A stretch of 64,000 nucleotides of DNA, taken from contig NZ_CP021080.1 of assembly GCF_000802245.2 (NCBI RefSeq), positions 558,001 to 622,000 of the forward strand, in the 5' to 3' direction. How positions within the stretch are numbered: position 1 is the first letter of the stretch; each line of letters starts with the position of its first letter. The position numbers and the translations under genes were made by a program. The notes beneath the pieces were generated by a model that worked only from the letters and a program-made list of their open reading frames with translations, ran no database searches and was not told the DNA's origin. This document shows positions 9,463 to 17,826 of the stretch, piece by piece. This DNA comes from Streptomyces pluripotens (GTDB lineage: Bacteria; Actinomycetota; Actinomycetes; Streptomycetales; Streptomycetaceae).

Positions 9463-9662
9463 CCCAACACCTCCCGGCCAAGCACCCTGCCAGCGACGGA
9501 ACTTAAGTCACTGGTATTGAGGCTAGGGATCGTCGGACCCGGCGGCCACTTCACATGTGCGGACTTGCGGTACCCCGGGTGCAGAAGTGCCCTTCCTGCC
9601 GGAGAGACGAGGCGTGCGGTACAGCAGGCAAAATGGGCGCGGGAACACAATGAGGGGGATCA

Positions 9663-10343
9663 ATGCGACTCGCGCAGCTCAGTGAAACAAGCGGCGTGTC
9701 CACTGCAACGATCAAGTACTACCTGCGCGAGGGCCTGCTTGAGCCCGGTGACCGGGTCACCGCGACACAGATGGACTATGACGCTCGGCATGTGCACCGG
9801 CTCCGGCTCATACGCGCCCTGCTCGAGGTTGGCGGCCTGTCCCTTGCGACGGTCCGCAACGTTCTGACGGTGATGGAAGAGCCGGACGTCCGCCCCAAGG
9901 ACGTGGAGCGCGCCGCCCAAGAACCGCTGAGCACACGAGCCGGCCTGCAGCGCACGGAGGCCACCTCCGATGCTGCCGTGTCCGAAATCCTCGCCCTCGC
10001 CGAGGACTGGGGATGGGCGATCTCACCCGACAGTCCGGCCGTCTATACGGCCGCTGAGGCCCTGGAGACCCTACTACGGCTAGGGCAGACGGGCCTGGCT
10101 GACCAGCTCGACGAGTACGCACGGTCGGCGGAGATCGCCGCGGCAGCTGACGTGAAGGCCTCGCACCTTGACGGCAGTACCAGAGAAGCGACGGAAGCTT
10201 TGATCGTCGGCAACGTTATGGGGGACCTTCTCCTGGCCTCCCTGCGGCGCCTGGCCCAGGTTCACCGCCTGCGCGAAAGCCAGCGAAGCGGCAGGTGCTG
10301 TCCCGCGTCCGAGAACCGATCCGGAACTGGGCATTGCGGCTGA
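9663..10343 (+). CDS. MerR-family transcriptional regulator
   Basis: A 226-aa regulator with an N-terminal winged-helix MerR domain (MRLAQLSETSGVSTATIKYYLREGLLEPG, quoted in part: SGVSTATIKYYLREGLL). A dimerisation coil follows near residues 40-75 and then an effector region without recognisable cysteine metal ligands. The last 30 or so residues (after RLAQVHRL) are Arg/Ser/Cys-rich and unlike normal MerR tails, suggesting that the 3' end was altered by the neighbouring IS debris. The start ATG has a GGGGGATCA site. The target is unknown. Confidence 0.8.
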   Translation: MRLAQLSETSGVSTATIKYYLREGLLEPGDRVTATQMDYDARHVHRLRLIRALLEVGGLSLATVRNVLTVMEEPDVRPKDVERAAQEPLSTRAGLQRTEATSDAAVSEILALAEDWGWAISPDSPAVYTAAEALETLLRLGQTGLADQLDEYARSAEIAAAADVKASHLDGSTREATEALIVGNVMGDLLLASLRRLAQVHRLRESQRSGRCCPASENRSGTGHCG

Positions 10344-10542
10344 TTCCTTAGCACGTGCGGGGTGAACGCGCCGGTGATCTCGTCCCGGTGGCGAACTGAA
10401 GGCACGACCACGCGGCTGCCTCGTAGTCGACCTGGGACAGCAGGCAGGCGAAGGCCTGGGTGCCACCGGGATCTCCGGTTTCGGCCGGGTACGGCGGTTA
10501 TTGCCGCTTGAACCGCCCGGGTTCGCATGGAGACTCGTTTTG

Positions 10543-11220
10543 TCAATCCCTCGAAGCGTGGAGACGATCTACGCGGCCAGTCCCTCGGTGAGGGTGGCTC
10601 GTTGACGTACTCCCTGCTCTCAAGTCCAGGGATTCCGGCCTGGGTCGTCTGACCCTTCCGGGGGCTTCCTGGAGCAAGGATCGCGTTTCGAGCGGGGTGA
10701 TGTACCCGTAGTCGGGGTGCCGACGGAGCCGACTACGGTTGTACTCGACCTCGACGTAACGGAAAACGTCGGCCCGGGCGGCCTCGCGGGTCTCCCACAT
10801 CGTCGTCCCGATCTCCGCTTTCAGGATGACGAACCAGCTTTCCGCGGCAGCATTATCATAACAAGAGCCGACACGCCCCATCGATTGCCTCATGCGCAAC
10901 TTGCGTATTTTGCTGCTGAATTCGTCACTCGTGCACTCGCTGCCGCGATCCGTACGCATGACGCAACCCTGCTCCAGGCCGCCACGCCCGGCCGCCATCC
11001 GCAAGGCGGCGACCGGCAGCTCGGCGCGGTGGTGGTCGGCCATCGCCCAGCCGACCACCTCCCGCGTCGCGAGATCGATACAGGTCGCCAGATACACCTT
11101 CCCTTCCAGCGTGCTGAGTTCAGTCATGTCGCCGACGAACCGCATCCCGGGCCGGGGCGCGGTGAAGTCCCGGCCGATCAGGTCGGGCGCGAACACCGCC
11201 CGCTTCGCCTGCCGGGTCAG
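10543..11220 (-). pseudogene. IS3-family transposase OrfB fragment (DDE domain)
   Basis: The C-terminal integrase core of an IS3 OrfB. It shows MRFVGDMTEL (first Asp), MRTDRGSECTSDEF (second Asp) and DNAAAESWFVILKAEI (Glu), ending in RRHPDYGYITPLETR. The frame is open upstream to about 11220 (encoding RQAKRAVFAPDLIGRDF), where the IS3 sequence stops abruptly and group II intron sequence begins on the other strand. The N-terminal half and OrfA are missing. Confidence 0.82.
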
Positions 11221-11282
11221 TAATGGGCACGCCGGGTTCGGAGGGCGGCCCGAGGAAACGGGCTGGTCGAAAGACCAGTACC

Positions 11283-11873
11283 GCGCCTCGGGTCGACCCT
11301 ACGTCGTCCACGTCAGCGGTCCGGCCCACCGGGCCGAGGCCCTGCGCGAGCAGGTCGCCGAGGTACTGGCCCCGCTCGGGCTGCGGCTTTGTGCGGAGAA
11401 GACCCGCGTGGTCCACATCGACGACGGTTTCGACTTTCTCGGCCATCGCATCCGCCGTCAGCGGAAACGCAGCACGAACAAGCTCGTCGTCTACACCCGG
11501 CCTCGAAGAAGGCCGTCAAGGCCCGAGTCTCGGAACGAACCTACAGACACACCCAGAATCAGAGTCTGGCCACCCTCCTGGAGGGCCTGAACCGGACACT
11601 GAGCGGATGGGCGACCTACTTCCGCCACCACTCGGCGAAGCGGACTTCAACGCGGTCGACCACCACGCGTGGCACCGTGTCGCGATCTGGCTCCGCCGCA
11701 AACACAGCATCTCCAGTAGCCAGTTGAAGGGATTCTGTGACCAGGGATGGAGGTTCACCGATGGCGGCATCGTGTTCCTCGGCGCATCCAGCGTCATGAT
11801 CGAACGCTATCGCTACCGCGGAGCTCGGATCCCGACTCCGTGGACCGCCGAACCGGCAGCCGACAACGGCTGA
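11283..11873 (+). pseudogene. Group II intron reverse transcriptase/maturase, C-terminal remnant
   Basis: Decayed maturase spread over more than one frame. LAPLGLRLCAEKTRVVHID and FDFLGHRIRRQRKR form RT domain 6-7. SLATLLEGLNRTLSGWATYFRHH is the X/maturase domain. FNAVDHHAWHRVAIWLRRKH and MIERYRYRGARIPTPW are the C-terminal part. At least one frameshift lies near 11500, and the catalytic YADD half is missing. An intron domain V hairpin follows directly, confirming that the element was a group II intron. It sits antisense within an IS3 remnant. Confidence 0.8.
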
Positions 11874-11892
11874 CCAGCTGGGCAAGTCACGT

Positions 11893-11931
11893 GGAGAGCC
11901 GGATGCGTGGCCAACACGCACATCCGGTTCG
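11893..11931 (+). ncRNA. Group II intron domain V (remnant ribozyme core)
   Basis: A hairpin GAGCCGGATGCGTG (11896-11909) pairs with CACGCACATCCGGTTC (11915-11930), with the GNRA-like loop region between. This is the conserved bacterial group II domain V layout, placed where expected about 20 bp after the maturase stop. The rest of the ribozyme is missing, so splicing is not expected. Confidence 0.7.
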
Positions 11932-12078
11932 GGTCAGCGGCCCAGAGAAACGGAACGGCAGCAATGCCGTCATCGCGCTCTGGGCCGACCGCACAGGTTC
12001 AACAGGCCCATCGAGTCGTGATCAATCTGCGGCAGATACCTTCGTGGCACTGTCCGGTTCGATAGACCATCTGGCGCG

Positions 12079-12237
12079 ATGCGAATGCAACTGTTCGACG
12101 GGGAAGGGGAGTTCATCGAGCCGTACCTGCCAATCAGCGAGTACGGCCCGTATCCCGAGCGGCTGCGGCAGCAGTTCGAGGGGGTGTTCTGGAGGTTCGC
12201 CACGAGCAGCCGCTGCACGGGGCACGACGGTATATGA
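12079..12237 (+). pseudogene. IS5-family transposase, N-terminal fragment
   Basis: A 52-codon frame with EFIEPYLPISEYGPYPERLR and QQFEGVFWRF, the N-terminal block of a Streptomyces IS5-family transposase. It then drifts and stops at TGA 12235-12237. No DDE motif remains. Confidence 0.72.
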
Positions 12238-12331
12238 GGCCGTCTTGCCCCACAGGGCCTGTGCCGGCGGTGCCGTGAACCAACGCAACCCTGTTCACCG
12301 GCAGACGAGTTCACACCGGCACCGCCAACCC

Positions 12332-13147
12332 TCAGGCACGACCGACCAGATCGTGCCCGGGCGCCGCCTCCTCCTCGGATGCGGGAAGCGATGTGGACAC
12401 CGAAGACGGCACGAACACGGACTCCTCCACCCCGGAAGCCTGGTACCCGGCCTTGACCGCGTGCCTCTCCTTCCACAGGTGGTACAGAGACACGGCAAAG
12501 ATCACGGAGCCGACCAGGTTGGCGATGAAGTGCCACCACACCCGGTACGTCACCAGCGCTGGCCCCGGCTCGATCAGGCCAAACCAGGTGGAAAGCCCGA
12601 TGGCGCGGCTGGCGCCCAGTGCGACGGACAACGTCAGGACGAGATGTTCCAGACCGTGCATCCCCTGCATCCACACGCCCATCTTGGCCCACTTGCGCGA
12701 CTTGAGCCCTCCTACGGCCCGCCGGGTGATCTGCATGACGCCGACGAGTCCGGCGAGGAAGATGAAGTTGCCCGTGAGGTGCAGGATCTCCATGCCCAGG
12801 GTCGGCTTGCTCGGGTCCACCTGCCCCATGCCCCGTGCCAGGCCGTTTCCCCACGGAGTCATCCATGCCGGTGAGTACGGGTGTGCCACCCAGTAGCCGG
12901 TCTGGGCCACGTGCTCCTGGAAGTGACCGATCTGGCCGATCACGCCGAGCCCGATGACGGCGACCGCGGTCTTGAACAGCCAGGGTCGCGCGGGCCCGCG
13001 GTTGGCCAGGGCGAGCACGATGACGGCCAGCCACATTGCGGCGGCCCAGGCGATCAAGAAGACTGCGCCCAAGGTGTCCCAGGACGACACGACGTTCCCC
13101 ATATCTCCCATGCCTCCCATTCCATGCCCTCCGTGTGCCTGATCCAT
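12332..13147 (-). CDS. Multi-pass membrane protein with His/Met-rich N-terminus
   Basis: A 271-aa integral membrane protein with about six hydrophobic segments (for example GAVFLIAWAAAMWLAVIVLA, AVAVIGLGVIGQIGHF, NFIFLAGLVGVMQI). The N-terminus MDQAHGGHGMGGMGDMGN is rich in His and Met, as in copper-handling proteins. Conserved His residues recur in the membrane helices (GHFQEHVAQ, EILHLTGN, GMHGLEHLVL, VWWHFIANL). I chose the ATG at 13147 because a strong GGGAGGAG site precedes it. I do not recognise the family; metal or heme binding is a guess from the residue pattern. It is flanked by IS debris and may be an isolated cargo gene. Confidence 0.65.
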   Translation of the reverse strand: MDQAHGGHGMGGMGDMGNVVSSWDTLGAVFLIAWAAAMWLAVIVLALANRGPARPWLFKTAVAVIGLGVIGQIGHFQEHVAQTGYWVAHPYSPAWMTPWGNGLARGMGQVDPSKPTLGMEILHLTGNFIFLAGLVGVMQITRRAVGGLKSRKWAKMGVWMQGMHGLEHLVLTLSVALGASRAIGLSTWFGLIEPGPALVTYRVWWHFIANLVGSVIFAVSLYHLWKERHAVKAGYQASGVEESVFVPSSVSTSLPASEEEAAPGHDLVGRA

Positions 13148-13443
13148 GGGTGCTCCTCCCAGGGTCCGACTGCGCACAGCGGCCTCTGCGGCGCTCAACG
13201 TCACGCTAGGAGACCCCTTCTGCGGTGGCCACTTCAGCCTTGCGGACATCGCGACCCCGCCAAGGCGGGAACCCACTTACTGACGTAGCTGAGGAAGTCG
13301 GCCCCGCCTACCGGGGTCGCGGGGTCTGCGCGGACTTCAGTGAGCGTTTTCAGCGTGGCCACTGTTCGGGTGACGCCGGGCAGGTTGAGGTGAGGGCCGC
13401 AACGCACAAGGCTCCCATGCCGTTGGGGGAGGTGTTCGACGTC

Positions 13444-13815
13444 TCAACCCACCGGCCCAGTAGCCTTGTTGATACCCTGCAGGGAAGCAGTGTCTGGCCC
13501 GATCTGGTCATCGCCGCCATAGACGGTGGCATGCAGCAAGCCCGGATCGACCCCCAGTCCATCGGTGAGCAGCCTGTACCCCCAGTCGAGACTCAGTGAG
13601 CCCTCGTAGGCGCCCAGCGACCAGGTGCCGAGCATCTCGAAGACAGTTAGATGGGTGGCATCGCCGACCTCCTCCAGATCCGTGGTGCGCAGACAGCGCT
13701 GCACATTGACCAGTCGCTGGCCCAGCGGATGGGGGGCGACAATGGCGCGCCCCGTCCTTTGAGGCACACGAATTTTTCCTGGCCTCGCGCGGGTCCCGCC
13801 AGGAGTAATAGGCAA
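13444..13815 (-). pseudogene. Alanyl-tRNA synthetase fragment (alaS-like)
   Basis: A 123-aa frame whose middle (NVQRCLRTTDLEEVG, HLTVFEMLGTWSLGAY, YRLLTDGLGVDP) is the catalytic core segment of class II alanyl-tRNA synthetase. The first motif, the rest of the active site and the tRNA-binding and editing domains are absent. The ends (first 30 and last 20 residues) are unrelated. This is either a remnant of a duplicated, resistance-type alaS or of an AlaRS-like paralogue; the genuine alaS must be elsewhere. Confidence 0.7.
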
Positions 13816-13834
13816 TGCCTATGGATCGTTGAAG

Positions 13835-14353
13835 TTATTTCCTGATGCTCCGGTGCCATCGGATCTCGTCTTCGTGCCATTCGTCGGTGGGTGTGAGCCC
13901 GGCGGCGGTGGCGACGGCGGCGGATGCCCGGTGCTCGGGGTGGATGTGGGCGATGACGGTGTGTACGGGCAGTTGGCTGAGCCAGTCGACAAGTCCTCGG
14001 GCTGCTTCGGTGGCGATGCCTCTTCCCTGCCACGGGGTCCCCACCACCCAGGCGATCTCAGCGATGGGCCCGTGGGCGGAGGGGCTGACCGTCGTCTGGA
14101 TGGTGCCCGTCAGGCAGGACTCGTCACGGAGCTGGATTACCCAGTTCAGCCAGGAGATGGCCGGGTCGGGAGAGCCCGCGGTCATGCGCTGGTAGCGCGA
14201 GCGCAGGGCTTGCGGGGTGTCGGGAGTGCCGCCGATGAAGGAGTGCAGGGCCGGGTCGGACAGCACGGCGGCCATTTCCTCGGCGTGTTCGACGTGCAGT
14301 GGCAGCAGGTCCAGTCGCTGGGTGCTGATGGCCTGGGCCGCGAGGGTGCTCAC
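13835..14353 (-). CDS. GNAT-family N-acetyltransferase
   Basis: A 172-aa RimJ/RimL-like acetyltransferase. It begins TQRLDLLPLHVEHAEEMAAVL and carries the acetyl-CoA motif A VVGTPWQGRGIATEAARGL, then VIAHIHPEHRASAAVATAAGL. The GTG at 14353 gives the usual RimJ/RimL N-terminus. It overlaps the stop of the IS256 remnant by 4 bp (GTGA), so its native promoter may have been replaced. The acyl acceptor is unknown; protein N-termini or small-molecule amines are typical for the family. Confidence 0.8.
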   Translation of the reverse strand: MSTLAAQAISTQRLDLLPLHVEHAEEMAAVLSDPALHSFIGGTPDTPQALRSRYQRMTAGSPDPAISWLNWVIQLRDESCLTGTIQTTVSPSAHGPIAEIAWVVGTPWQGRGIATEAARGLVDWLSQLPVHTVIAHIHPEHRASAAVATAAGLTPTDEWHEDEIRWHRSIRK

Positions 14354-15009
14354 GCCGCGACCGCCTTGGGTCGTTCGACGAGCTGGCCGCGTTCGAAGCG
14401 GGCTCCGGAGCGGACGAGGGCGACGAGGTGGGGCGCGTTCACCGCCCGCCACCGCTGCTGGGCGGACTCGACCAGCTTGAAGACCATTGCCAGGGCGGCG
14501 GTGCGGGAGCCGGCACCTCGTGTGACCTCGGTCCGCAGCCGGACGGTGGAGAAGGTCGACTCGATGGGGTTCGTGCTCCGCAGGTGGATCCAGTGCCCGG
14601 CGGGAAAGTTGTAGAACGCCGGCAGCTGGTCCTGGTCGTCGGTAATCTTCTTGACCGCCTTGGGGAACTTCGCGCCGTAGAGCTGGGCGAACGTTGTGAT
14701 CGCCGCCTCAGCATGGTCGCGATCCTCGGCGTTGCAGATGTCCTGGATGGCCTTCTTCGCGCCCGGCTGCGCGGACTTCGGCATGGAGTCTAGGACATTG
14801 GCCGTGTTGTGAACCCAGCACCTCTGCTCGTGGGTGTCGGGGAACACCTCGGCCAGGGCCTTCCACAAGCCCAGGGCGCCGTCACCGACCGCAAGGCCAC
14901 CAACGAGCAACCCCTGCTGCTCGCCGGCGCGGAGACCGGCCGGGTTGGATGCCTCGTCGAGTGTGGCCCGGATGTCGAGCGACTGGGCCCACTTTCGGCT
15001 TCTGGGCAT
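14350..15009 (-). pseudogene. IS256-family (mutator) transposase, C-terminal remnant
   Basis: A 219-aa frame corresponding to the second half of an IS256 transposase: VGDGALGLWKALAEVFPDT, EQRCWVHNTANVLDSMPKS, HWIHLRSTNPIESTFSTVR (catalytic Glu) and GAGSRTAALAMVFKL. The first 40 residues are scrambled and the N-terminal DNA-binding and first Asp region is missing, so it is inactive. It separates the GNAT gene from the enediyne-side membrane protein gene and may mark the cluster edge. Confidence 0.85.
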
Positions 15010-15040
15010 AGCGGTCGCCGGAAGGAAAAGGTCTGCGCTG

Positions 15041-16012
15041 TCAGTTGTTCCACGGTGCCGTCGGGAACCAGAGGTAGTCGAACCTGCCGAGAATCCGCAC
15101 GGTCCAGTAGACGAGGGTGAAGACGCCGGTGACCAGGAACGCCGAGGCGGTCAACGTGGCACCCCTTCCCGGCTTACTCGTCAGCCAGCGTTGTATGCGT
15201 TCGCCTGCTCCGTAAGAAAGCGCGATGAACAGCAATGACATGACGAGTATGTTGCCGATGGACTGCACGGAGAAGGCCATCGCCCCGTACAGCGGGTTGT
15301 GGGTGGTCGCGGCGTGCCGGAAAAGATTGCGGAACAGAGGATAGGGCCGTCCTATCAGAAAGGCTCCGGCCAGTGCACCCATCAGGATCAGCGGCGAATG
15401 TGGGAATCGACGGGAGATGGCGGCTAGCGGATCTTTGATCAGGCCCATGGCGGCCAATCCAAGGACGATCATCATGGTGCCGATGCAACCAAAGGTGATC
15501 ATCGCCTGGATGATCCTAGGAGTGATACCTCCGGCGGGATTCACGACGTTCGAGAACTGCGGCATGTGCGTGCCGACCATACCGACGATCATTCCGTAGA
15601 CGACATCTACCGGAATCATGCCGACGGCCATCCAGCCCAGCGGCTTGACGGTGTGCAGGAACCGGGCCCGTCGTGACTGGCTCTGCCCCACCAGCGGCCC
15701 CACCGCTCCAAAGACCGCGATGTTGCACGCCGTGAAGGACCCGGCCAGGCCGGTGACGAACGCGAAGACCACACCGGCGGCCATACCGCCAATAGGCGTG
15801 GCCGCTGCGTTGTGCCCGAGGATCGTATCGGCGGTGTTGAATCCGATCTCGTCGTCCACAAGCTTGGCGGACCAGGCGTAGGCGAGAAAGAGACCGCCGA
15901 TCAGACTGAGCAGTACGATGAGTCCTCGCCTGCGCGGGAAGCTGTCGGGGACGAAGAGGGAGGTCTTGCGCGAGCTGAGGGCAGGTGCCAGAACTGTGGG
16001 TATTTCGTTCAC
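15041..16012 (-). CDS. Polytopic membrane protein with two intramembrane cysteines
   Basis: A 323-aa protein with about seven or eight hydrophobic helices (GLIVLLSLIGGLFLAYAW, GGMAAGVVFAFVTGLAG, GWMAVGMIPVDVVYGMIVG, MITFGCIGTMMIVLGLAAM, ALAGAFLIGRPY, ILVMSLLFIALSYG, AFLVTGVFTLVYWTV). Single cysteines occur at GSFTACNIAVFG and TFGCIGTMM, spaced like the redox pair of CcdA/DsbD-type transmembrane electron carriers; that assignment is tentative. The GTG at 16012 has a strong AGGAGGTCG site. It runs in the same direction as the enediyne genes after a 437-bp gap behind the P450. Confidence 0.6.
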   Translation of the reverse strand: MNEIPTVLAPALSSRKTSLFVPDSFPRRRGLIVLLSLIGGLFLAYAWSAKLVDDEIGFNTADTILGHNAAATPIGGMAAGVVFAFVTGLAGSFTACNIAVFGAVGPLVGQSQSRRARFLHTVKPLGWMAVGMIPVDVVYGMIVGMVGTHMPQFSNVVNPAGGITPRIIQAMITFGCIGTMMIVLGLAAMGLIKDPLAAISRRFPHSPLILMGALAGAFLIGRPYPLFRNLFRHAATTHNPLYGAMAFSVQSIGNILVMSLLFIALSYGAGERIQRWLTSKPGRGATLTASAFLVTGVFTLVYWTVRILGRFDYLWFPTAPWNN

Positions 16013-16449
16013 GGAAACGACCTCCTGCGGCTTGGCGTACTGGATGTCACGACCGCCGATTGTGAGGGGACGGCTCCCGGCGCAGCTACTCTGAGCGTGC
16101 CTTGCGGAACCTTGCGCACGCTCAACGATGTTGCGATGAAGTGCTGGTGGGCGGGCCCACTGTGGACGTCCTGCCGTTCGTGAGTGAGTGTGGGCGCGCT
16201 GCGCGACCTCGCCCGGTGTGGTTGGCGCGACTGCGGTCGGACTGCTGCCCGCGCACCACGCCCGGTTCGGGGACAGGGTCCTTGGAGTGGCCGGCCCCGG
16301 CCCCGGCCACCGCCCTGGCCGGTCTGGTCTGTCCTGGCCGGGGCTGCGGTACCGAGCCGCCGAAGCCCCGTCCGGTACGACTTCGGCGACGCGACGTACT
16401 CCATCCGCGACCACCGGGCCGCGACGGGCAGGCACGGCCCGCTGAGGCT
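16013..16449. other. Intergenic, probable promoter region
   Basis: 437 bp between the P450 and the membrane protein gene, with no convincing coding frame. It holds the ribosome site AGGAGGTCG for the membrane protein and a GC-rich repetitive stretch (runs of GGCCCCGGCC near 16295-16325) that could act as a terminator for the P450 transcript. Confidence 0.45.
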
Positions 16450-17823
16450 TCAGCCGCGCTGCACGGACATCCGCAGGCCGCCGCGCACCCGGAGCGAGAG
16501 CATCGGCTCGGGCACCACGGACGCGCCCTTCGGCAGCACCAGGCGCAGTTCGCGCATGACCATCGCGATCACGAAGACCGCCTCCATCATTCCGAGGTGG
16601 TTTCCCACGCAGAAGCGCGGTCCGGCGCCGAACGGAATGTATGCGTAGCGGGGACGCTGTGCGCGCCGCTGCCGGTCGAAGCGGTCCGGCTCGAAGCGTT
16701 CGGGCCTTTCCCAAAACGCGGGATGCCGGTGCAACGTGTAGGGACACACCACCACGTCGGCACCGGCCGGGATGTCGTATCCAGCGATGACATCAGGACC
16801 CTGAGCGATCCGGGAGAGCATCCACACCGGCGGATAGAGCCGCATGGTCTCCTCGACCACCATCGTCGTGTACGTCAGCCGTTGCAGGTCTCCGAACTCC
16901 GGCAGCCGGTCGCCGAGCACGCTCCGGGCCTCGTCGCGCAGCCGCTCGACCACCTCGGGGTTCTGATCTATGAGATGGAAGGCCCAGCTGAGGGTGCTGG
17001 CCGTGGTCTCGTGTCCGGCCAGCAGCAAGGTGACCAGCTCGTCGCGCAACCTGCGCCGCGCAACCCGCGGGTCCTGCTCGGCGTGCACGGATTCGAGCAG
17101 TCGGGAGAGCACGTCGTCCGTGTCTCCGCCGGAGCGCAACGCGCGGTGCGCCGCCAGCTGTTCGGTCACCTTCTGCAGCCGGGCTCGGGCGGCCCGGAAA
17201 CGCAGTTGCTGGGGCAGCGGCAGGAACTGCGGGACCGCCCCGAGGGTGACGACCTCGAACATCGCCTGGTCCTGAACGGCCTCGAAGTCGTGGCCGATCG
17301 AGGCGTGACCGCTGAGGTCCTCGTCGAGCAGGGTACGCCCGAGCACTCCCAAGGTCAGCTCGGTCATCTCCGCGGTGATGTCCACCGGCCCGGCCCCGGC
17401 TCTGGAGCGCAGCCGGCCGACCATCCGCGCCGCCTCCTGGGCCACGGCCGAGGCCTGCGCCGCAATCCGCTTGGCCTGGAAGGCGGGCTGGATCACCCTG
17501 CGCTGTTCCCGCCACAGCTCGCCCTCGCTGGTCAGCAGTCCGTCGCCGAGCGCCCGGCGGGCCTGGTGCAGGCCGATGCCCTTGTGGTAGTTCCCCGGGT
17601 TGTCGGTGAGCACATACTTGGCGTAGTCGGGATGGTTGAAGAAATAGAGCGTCTTGGGGCCGATCGCGACACGCACGGCATCGCCGTAGCCGTCCGCGGC
17701 CGTGCGCATCAGCGCGAGCCGGTCGCGCAGCAGCATGTTGAGCAGCTTGAAGGTGGCGAATCGGGAGGGTCCGGGCGGGACCCGCCGCCGTGTCCCGGTC
17801 GCTCGGGCCTGGGTGACGGTCAC
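16450..17823 (-). CDS. Cytochrome P450 monooxygenase
   Basis: A 457-aa P450. It has the I-helix oxygen-binding motif LLAGHETTAST near residue 267, the K-helix ExxR in EETMRLYPP near residue 325, and the heme-ligand loop FGAGPRFCVGNH with Cys near residue 406. It is of the long, CYP102/CYP4-like type with N-terminal PPGPSRF. The start is GTG at 17823, 3 bp after the stop of the second DUF1702 gene, so it is cotranscribed. Conserved enediyne clusters carry a P450 (E7 in C-1027 nomenclature) thought to oxidise the core. Assignment to that role rests on context. Confidence 0.9.
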   Translation of the reverse strand: MTVTQARATGTRRRVPPGPSRFATFKLLNMLLRDRLALMRTAADGYGDAVRVAIGPKTLYFFNHPDYAKYVLTDNPGNYHKGIGLHQARRALGDGLLTSEGELWREQRRVIQPAFQAKRIAAQASAVAQEAARMVGRLRSRAGAGPVDITAEMTELTLGVLGRTLLDEDLSGHASIGHDFEAVQDQAMFEVVTLGAVPQFLPLPQQLRFRAARARLQKVTEQLAAHRALRSGGDTDDVLSRLLESVHAEQDPRVARRRLRDELVTLLLAGHETTASTLSWAFHLIDQNPEVVERLRDEARSVLGDRLPEFGDLQRLTYTTMVVEETMRLYPPVWMLSRIAQGPDVIAGYDIPAGADVVVCPYTLHRHPAFWERPERFEPDRFDRQRRAQRPRYAYIPFGAGPRFCVGNHLGMMEAVFVIAMVMRELRLVLPKGASVVPEPMLSLRVRGGLRMSVQRG

Positions 17824-17826
17824 TGC

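Noticed and set aside
11970..13034. A 354-codon minus-strand frame over the membrane protein gene and IS5 remnant
   Set aside because: It is a shadow of the membrane protein frame with no coherent domain.
16188..16445. Possible small gene between the P450 and the membrane protein
   Set aside because: It is an Arg/Gly/Pro/Ala-rich frame with repetitive GGCCCC composition and no ribosome site or family match.
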